18,499 nucleotides of DNA, taken from positions 1 through 18,499 of the forward strand of contig CANJXD010000049.1 in the NCBI GenBank assembly GCA_947478535.1, given 5' to 3'. Below, in pieces: positions 15,464 to 18,499 of this stretch (the stretch's first letter is position 1; the number at the start of each line of letters is the position of its first letter). The stretch is from Acetobacteraceae bacterium. GTDB taxonomy: Bacteria; Pseudomonadota; Alphaproteobacteria; Acetobacterales; Acetobacteraceae. The notes beneath the pieces are model-generated. The model did no database searches, was not told the origin of the DNA, and saw only the letters and a list, made by a program, of their open reading frames with translations. A program made the translations under genes and the position numbers.

Positions 15464-16641
15464 TGCGCCGGCTGCGGCTCGGCGTGGTCGGGCTTGGGCG
15501 CGCCTTCATGCTGATGCTGCCGACGCTGGCGGGGCATCGGCGGGTGGAGCTGGTGGCCTGCGCCGATCCGCGGCCGGCAGCGCGGGCGCGGTTCCTGGGC
15601 GATTTCCCAGGCAGCCGGGGCTACGCGGATATCGCAGCCCTCTGCGCTGATCCCGCCGTGGAGGCGGTGTACATCGCGACACCCCACCAGTTCCACGCGT
15701 CGGATGTGCTCGCAGCGTGTGCGGCGGGCCGGCATGCGCTGGTGGAAAAGCCGATGGCCGTGACGCTGGAGGACTGCGCGGCGATGGTGGAGGCCGCCGC
15801 CCGCGCCGGCGTGCAACTGGTGATCGGCCACAGCCACAGCCAGGATGGGCCGGTGCTGGCGGCGCGGCGGATGATCCGGGAGGGCGCGCTGGGGCGCGTG
15901 CGGTTGATCTCCGCGTTGACCTACACGGATTTCCTCTATCGCCCGCGCCGGCCGGAGGAGTTGGCGACCAGCCAGGGCGGCGGCGTGGTGTTCAGCCAGG
16001 GCGCGCATCAGATCGACGTCGTGCGGCTGCTGGGCGGCGGGATGCTGCGTTCGGTCCGCGCGCAATGCTTCGCCTGGGACCCGGCGCGGCCGACCGAGGG
16101 CGCCTATACCGCCTTCCTGCAATTCGAGGATGGCGCTGCGGCGACCCTGACCTATTCCGGCCATGGCCGCTTCGATTCCGATGCGTTGATGGGCTGGGTG
16201 GGGGAGACGGGCCGGCGGCGTGACTCCGCGGACTACGGTGCCGCACGCCGCGCACTGGCCGGCATCACCGACGAAGCCGCGGCCAAGACGCGCCGCGCCT
16301 ATGGCCCGGATAGCCCGCCCAACCCTGCCGCCGTGCCGCCCGCATTCCACAACCAGTTCGGCTTCCTGCTGGCGAGCTGCGAGCGCGCCGATCTGCGCCT
16401 CACGCCGCAGGGCGTGGATGTGTATGGGGAGGATCGCCGGTGGAGCGAGGCTACGCCGCTGCCGCATGTGCCGCGCGCCGAGGTGCTGGATGAATTCTGT
16501 GCGGCCGTACTGGATGGCGTGCCGCCGCTGCATTCCGGCGCCTGGGGCATGGCGACGCTTGAGGCCTGCCTTGCCGTCCTGCATTCTGCAAGCGAAGGGC
16601 GGGAGGTGATGCTTCGGCATCAGGTCGCCGCCAATGACTGA
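15463..16641 (+). CDS. Gfo/Idh/MocA-family dehydrogenase, possible dihydrodihydroxyphthalate dehydrogenase (Pht4/OphB-like)
   Basis: A 392-residue NAD(P)-dependent oxidoreductase. The N-terminal Rossmann fold has GVVGLGRA (residues 7-14) with ACADPR ending the second strand; EKP (95-97) contains the conserved lysine; GAHQIDVVRLLGGG (180-193) provides the usual active-site His/Asp region. Pht4 of the phthalate 4,5-pathway, which oxidises the cis-dihydrodiol to 4,5-dihydroxyphthalate, belongs to this family, and position directly after the reductase (1-base overlap) with the oxygenase and decarboxylase opposite makes that role plausible. Other members act on sugars and inositols, so the assignment depends on context. 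The insert-like RRRDSADYGAARRALAG region in the second half is polar and may be a surface loop. Confidence 0.9.
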   Translation: MRRLRLGVVGLGRAFMLMLPTLAGHRRVELVACADPRPAARARFLGDFPGSRGYADIAALCADPAVEAVYIATPHQFHASDVLAACAAGRHALVEKPMAVTLEDCAAMVEAAARAGVQLVIGHSHSQDGPVLAARRMIREGALGRVRLISALTYTDFLYRPRRPEELATSQGGGVVFSQGAHQIDVVRLLGGGMLRSVRAQCFAWDPARPTEGAYTAFLQFEDGAAATLTYSGHGRFDSDALMGWVGETGRRRDSADYGAARRALAGITDEAAAKTRRAYGPDSPPNPAAVPPAFHNQFGFLLASCERADLRLTPQGVDVYGEDRRWSEATPLPHVPRAEVLDEFCAAVLDGVPPLHSGAWGMATLEACLAVLHSASEGREVMLRHQVAAND

Positions 16642-16644
16642 GGA
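16641..16644 (+). promoter_or_regulatory. Shine-Dalgarno AGGA choosing the small gene's second ATG
   Basis: AGGA starts at the last base of the preceding stop codon and abuts the first ATG (16645) with no spacer, but stands 6 bases before the second ATG (16651), so the second is the likely start. Confidence 0.5.
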
Positions 16645-16650
16645 ATGAGC

Positions 16651-16833
16651 ATGCCGACGCTGCGGATCGAGGCGACACGGGACGAAGCGACGGGGTTGTT
16701 CTACCTGTCCGTCTACATGCCCGCCGAGGCGACGGAGCCCTTCGTGACAACCGCGCCGCGCTACAGCAGCGCGGCGACGGCGGAACAGGACATGATCGCG
16801 ACGCTGACCGCCACGGCGAACCGTCCGCGATGA
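16651..16833 (+). CDS. Small protein of unknown function (60 residues)
   Basis: Begins MPTLRIEATRDEATGLFYLSVYMP and ends in TATANRPR. The predicted layout is a short beta hairpin, an extended segment (EPFVTTAPRY) and one helix beginning SSAATAEQDMIATL. The strand-strand-YSS-helix pattern is reminiscent of the YegP/DUF1508 repeat, but this is an impression, not an assignment. No signal peptide, cysteine cluster or transmembrane stretch is present. It is held between the dehydrogenase (9-base gap) and the MarR gene (4-base ATGA overlap), so it is surely cotranscribed. The overlap and the GC-rich third positions support real coding. Confidence 0.75.
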   Translation: MPTLRIEATRDEATGLFYLSVYMPAEATEPFVTTAPRYSSAATAEQDMIATLTATANRPR

Positions 16834-17288
16834 CAGCGAGGCAGCGCCGCCGGGCCGCGCCGCTGCCCTTCGATGAAAGCCTGGGCTACCAGGTGCGGGA
16901 GCTGAACCGCGCCATCCAGCGCGAATTGCAGGCCCGCATCCAGCCGCATGGCGCGACGCTCGGCGCTTGGTACTTCCTCCGCGTGCTGTGGGAGGAAGAT
17001 GGCCTGACGCAGCGCGAACTCGCGACCCGCACCGGCATGCAGGAACCCACCGCCGTCATCGCGCTCCGCGGCATGGAACAGGCGGGCTGGATCCGGCGCG
17101 AGCCCGATGCGAAGGACCGCCGGAAGGTGGCGATCCACCTCACACCCTCCGGCCGCGCCTTGCGGGAAAAGCTGCTCCCGGAAGCCCAGACCGTGCTGGA
17201 TGCGGCGACACAGGGAATGGCGGCGGAGGAACGCGCCATGCTGCTCGCGCTGCTGCGCCGGGCGCGCGGCAATCTTCTCGGCGGATGA
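16830..17288 (+). CDS. MarR-family transcriptional regulator
   Basis: A 152-residue winged-helix regulator, normal for MarR. The N-terminal dimerisation helix contains GYQVRELNRAIQRELQARI; the DNA-binding part runs GLTQRELATRTGMQEPTAVIALRGMEQAGWIRR (residues 58-90) and the wing DAKDRRKVAIHLTPSG (93-108) carries the typical D-x-R-R. The C-terminal helices complete the dimer interface. Such proteins usually repress nearby catabolic operons until an aromatic ligand binds. Twin palindromes at 14387-14400 and 14443-14460 are the obvious target candidates, which would make the regulator autoregulated because it lies in the rightward operon (inference). The gene overlaps its upstream neighbour by 4 bases. 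Confidence 0.93.
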   Translation: MTARQRRRAAPLPFDESLGYQVRELNRAIQRELQARIQPHGATLGAWYFLRVLWEEDGLTQRELATRTGMQEPTAVIALRGMEQAGWIRREPDAKDRRKVAIHLTPSGRALREKLLPEAQTVLDAATQGMAAEERAMLLALLRRARGNLLGG

Positions 17289-17332
17289 CAGGCGGCGCTG
17301 GGGCTGCTGAAATCACGCGGGACTGGTCCTGC

Positions 17333-17341
17333 GGAAAGGGG
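17333..17341 (+). promoter_or_regulatory. Shine-Dalgarno favouring the TTG start of the RraA-like gene
   Basis: GGAAAGGGG, 6 bases before the TTG at 17348. The competing ATG at 17285 lacks a good ribosome site but overlaps the MarR stop. Confidence 0.45.
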
Positions 17342-17347
17342 TTTGCC

Positions 17348-18019
17348 TTGGCGGATGGTGATGTCGTCGCGCGGTTGGGAAAGCTGGACGCCTGCGCGCT
17401 GTCCGATGCGATGGACAAACTCGGCCTGCCACCTGCCGTGCCGGGCCTGCCGCCGCGCACGGTCCGCCAGCGCATCGCCGGGCGGGTGATGACGGTGCGG
17501 CTCGCGCCGGGCGCGCCACCGCCGGGCGCGCCGGTGCGCCACCTCTGCACGGCGGCGGTGGAGGCGGCGGGGCCGGGCGATGTGCTGGTGATCCAGCACA
17601 TGCCGGGGCTCGATGCCGGGGGCTGGGGCGGCATCCTGTCCCGCGCCGCCATCGCGCGCGGGCTGGCGGGCGTCGTCACCGATGGCGCGGCGCGGGACAT
17701 CGATGAGGCGCATGAGATCGGCTTTCCCGTCTATGCCGCGGCGATGACGGCCCGCACCGCGCGCGGCCGGCTGCATGAGGCGGAGACCGGCGGCCCGGTG
17801 ACGATCGGCGGTGTTGGTGTCAGCCCCGGAGACTACGTTCTGGCCGATGGCAGTGGTGTGGTCTTCGTGCCAGCCGCCGAGATCGCCCGTGTGCTGGATG
17901 CGGCGGAGATGATCGCGGCGAAGGAAGCGGCTATGGCGCGGGACGTCGCTGCCGGCAAACCGGTGAGCGCGGTGATGGGCGCTTCCTACGAACACATGCT
18001 GCGGGGCGGCGCCCCATGA
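17348..18019 (+). CDS. RraA-family protein (HMG/CHA aldolase-like)
   Basis: Predicted cytoplasmic class II pyruvate aldolase-like protein of the RraA fold, 223 residues from the chosen start. Family landmarks are LDACALSDAMDKLGLP near the N-terminus, GDVLVIQ, GGWGGILSRAAIARGLAGVVTDGAARD (residues 91-117) with the Arg116-Asp117 pair expected for metal/substrate binding, GFPVYAA, and VSPGDYVLADGSGVVFVP. In 4,5-cleavage of protocatechuate the last step (4-carboxy-4-hydroxy-2-oxoadipate aldolase) is done by this family, which would fit the cluster. The start is uncertain: TTG at 17348 has a good Shine-Dalgarno and homologues begin here; ATG at 17285 gives a 4-base overlap with MarR like other junctions in this operon, but the extra 21 residues have more A/T third positions. 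True RraA (RNase E inhibitor) function is unlikely in this context. Confidence 0.88.
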   Translation: MADGDVVARLGKLDACALSDAMDKLGLPPAVPGLPPRTVRQRIAGRVMTVRLAPGAPPPGAPVRHLCTAAVEAAGPGDVLVIQHMPGLDAGGWGGILSRAAIARGLAGVVTDGAARDIDEAHEIGFPVYAAAMTARTARGRLHEAETGGPVTIGGVGVSPGDYVLADGSGVVFVPAAEIARVLDAAEMIAAKEAAMARDVAAGKPVSAVMGASYEHMLRGGAP

Positions 18020-18291
18020 GCGCGCCACGGCTGGTGATCCGCCTGGCGAAATCGGGGCGGGAGGTGGTGGTGCCGGATGGCCTCAGCATCCTCGATGCTC
18101 TGGAGGAGGCGGGGCTCGATCCGCCTTCCTCCTGCCGGGGTGGGTCCTGCGGCACCTGCGAGACGACGGTGCTGGAAGGCGATGTGGAGCATCGCGATTC
18201 GATCCTGAGCGCGGCGGAACGACGGGAGAGCAAGACCATGATGATCTGCTGCTCGCTCTCCCGCGGGACGCTGCTGGTGCTGGACCTGTAG
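18016..18291 (+). CDS. Stand-alone 2Fe-2S ferredoxin related to the PDR C-terminal domain
   Basis: A 91-residue plant-type ferredoxin with ligands Cys40, Cys45, Cys48 (CRGGSCGTC) and Cys78 or Cys79 (MICCS). It aligns along its length with the ferredoxin domain of the reductase at 14495-15463: SILDAL versus SILEAL, GDVEHRDSIL versus GAVDHRDLVL, and an identical C-terminal LVLDL. It therefore looks like a PDR ferredoxin domain without flavin and NAD domains, rather than an adrenodoxin-like ferredoxin. It overlaps the RraA-like gene by 4 bases and closes the rightward operon. Its role may be an additional electron carrier for the oxygenase or for an enzyme encoded further right (inference). Confidence 0.93.
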   Translation: MSAPRLVIRLAKSGREVVVPDGLSILDALEEAGLDPPSSCRGGSCGTCETTVLEGDVEHRDSILSAAERRESKTMMICCSLSRGTLLVLDL

Positions 18292-18293
18292 CC

Positions 18294-18342
18294 CCCCTTT
18301 ACGCCGCGCGCCTCCGGCGCGACGCTGCTTCGAACAAAGGGG
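18294..18342 (+). promoter_or_regulatory. Stem that can hide the ribosome site of the downstream gene
   Basis: CCCCTTT (18294-18300), just after the ferredoxin stop, is the inverse complement of AAAGGGG (18336-18342), the Shine-Dalgarno of the next gene. Between them CGCGCC (18307-18312) and GGCGCG (18316-18321) form a tight hairpin with a TCC loop. No T-tract follows, so a simple terminator is unlikely; the outer stem would occlude translation initiation when formed. Confidence 0.4.
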
Positions 18343-18343
18343 A

Positions 18344-18499
18344 ATGTCCGGCAGCATGGTCAATCGGCAGGTGGCGGCGGTGTTTCATCGGCGCGTCGGC
18401 GATATCCTTGTCACCGCGCTGCATGACGGCCACCAGGACGCGCCGCTCTCCTCGATGGCGGGCATCGCGGAGGATGAGGCGCGCGGGCTGCTGCACGAC
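18344..18499 (+). CDS. Probable MBL-fold metallo-hydrolase, 3'-truncated by window edge
   Basis: Only 52 codons are visible before the window ends. The sequence (NRQVAAVFHRRVGDILVTALHDGHQDAPLSSM, then IAEDEARGLL) looks like the N-terminal beta hairpin and first helix of metallo-beta-lactamase-fold hydrolases of the type starting 'R.R.GD..V..L.DG'; the zinc-binding HxHxDH motif would lie beyond the edge, so the call is tentative. Two in-frame ATGs are possible: 18344 sits almost on top of the AAAGGGG at 18336-18342, and 18356 is 13 bases from it. It follows the ferredoxin by 52 bases on the same strand and may belong to the same transcript. Confidence 0.6.
   Translation, partial: MSGSMVNRQVAAVFHRRVGDILVTALHDGHQDAPLSSMAGIAEDEARGLLHD

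Noticed and set aside
16645..16650. First ATG of the small gene at 16645
   Set aside because: It directly abuts the AGGA motif with no spacer; the ATG at 16651 has a normal 6-base spacing.
1..18499. Mobile elements, CRISPR arrays, tRNA/rRNA genes, toxin-antitoxin or defence genes
   Set aside because: Searched by eye on both strands; no transposase or integrase motifs, no regularly spaced repeats, no tRNA-like clover sequence ends, and all large frames are accounted for by metabolic, chaperone or regulatory families.

Overview
The window is very GC-rich, densely packed chromosomal DNA whose codons overwhelmingly end in G or C. Gene content (two Bug/TctC-type solute receptors without membrane partners, hydantoinase A/B proteins, a phthalate-dioxygenase-like cluster, an RraA-family protein) suggests an alphaproteobacterium of the Acetobacteraceae, Roseomonas-like. 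That placement is inferred from gene content and protein style, not from a marker gene. No tRNA, rRNA, CRISPR array, insertion sequence or phage gene was seen.

Region 1 (1-6891, plus strand): the 3' end of an oligopeptide-type ABC transporter ATPase, then hydantoinase/oxoprolinase subunits B and A (14-bp overlap), an NtaA/SnaA/DszA-type flavin monooxygenase, a RidA-family protein and a small AroQ-type chorismate mutase. The first five look like one transcription unit for import and opening of an amide or N-heterocyclic compound; the substrate cannot be read from sequence.

Region 2 (6894-10839, minus strand): htpG, a Bug-family periplasmic receptor and an isocitrate lyase/PEP mutase-family lyase. 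A CTTGAA-N18-CATATC element upstream of htpG looks like a heat-shock (sigma-32) promoter, and a bulged hairpin lies between htpG and the receptor. A second Bug receptor (11072-12034) is transcribed divergently from htpG.

Region 3 (12038-18291): the most interesting part. Two divergent operons share a 134-bp control region. Leftward: a Rieske oxygenase of the phthalate 4,5-dioxygenase type and a 4,5-dihydroxyphthalate decarboxylase-like protein. Rightward: a phthalate-dioxygenase-type reductase, a Gfo/Idh/MocA dehydrogenase, a 60-residue protein of unknown function, a MarR regulator, an RraA-family aldolase-like protein and a stand-alone 2Fe-2S ferredoxin. The first four enzymes match, class for class, the known Pht2/3/4/5 (OphA1/A2/B/C) route from phthalate to protocatechuate. 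The control region carries two copies of a CTTAG-N4-CTAAG palindrome 58 bp apart, proposed operators for the embedded MarR protein.

The window ends in the start of a probable MBL-fold hydrolase (from 18344), whose Shine-Dalgarno sequence can pair with a complementary tract just after the ferredoxin gene.
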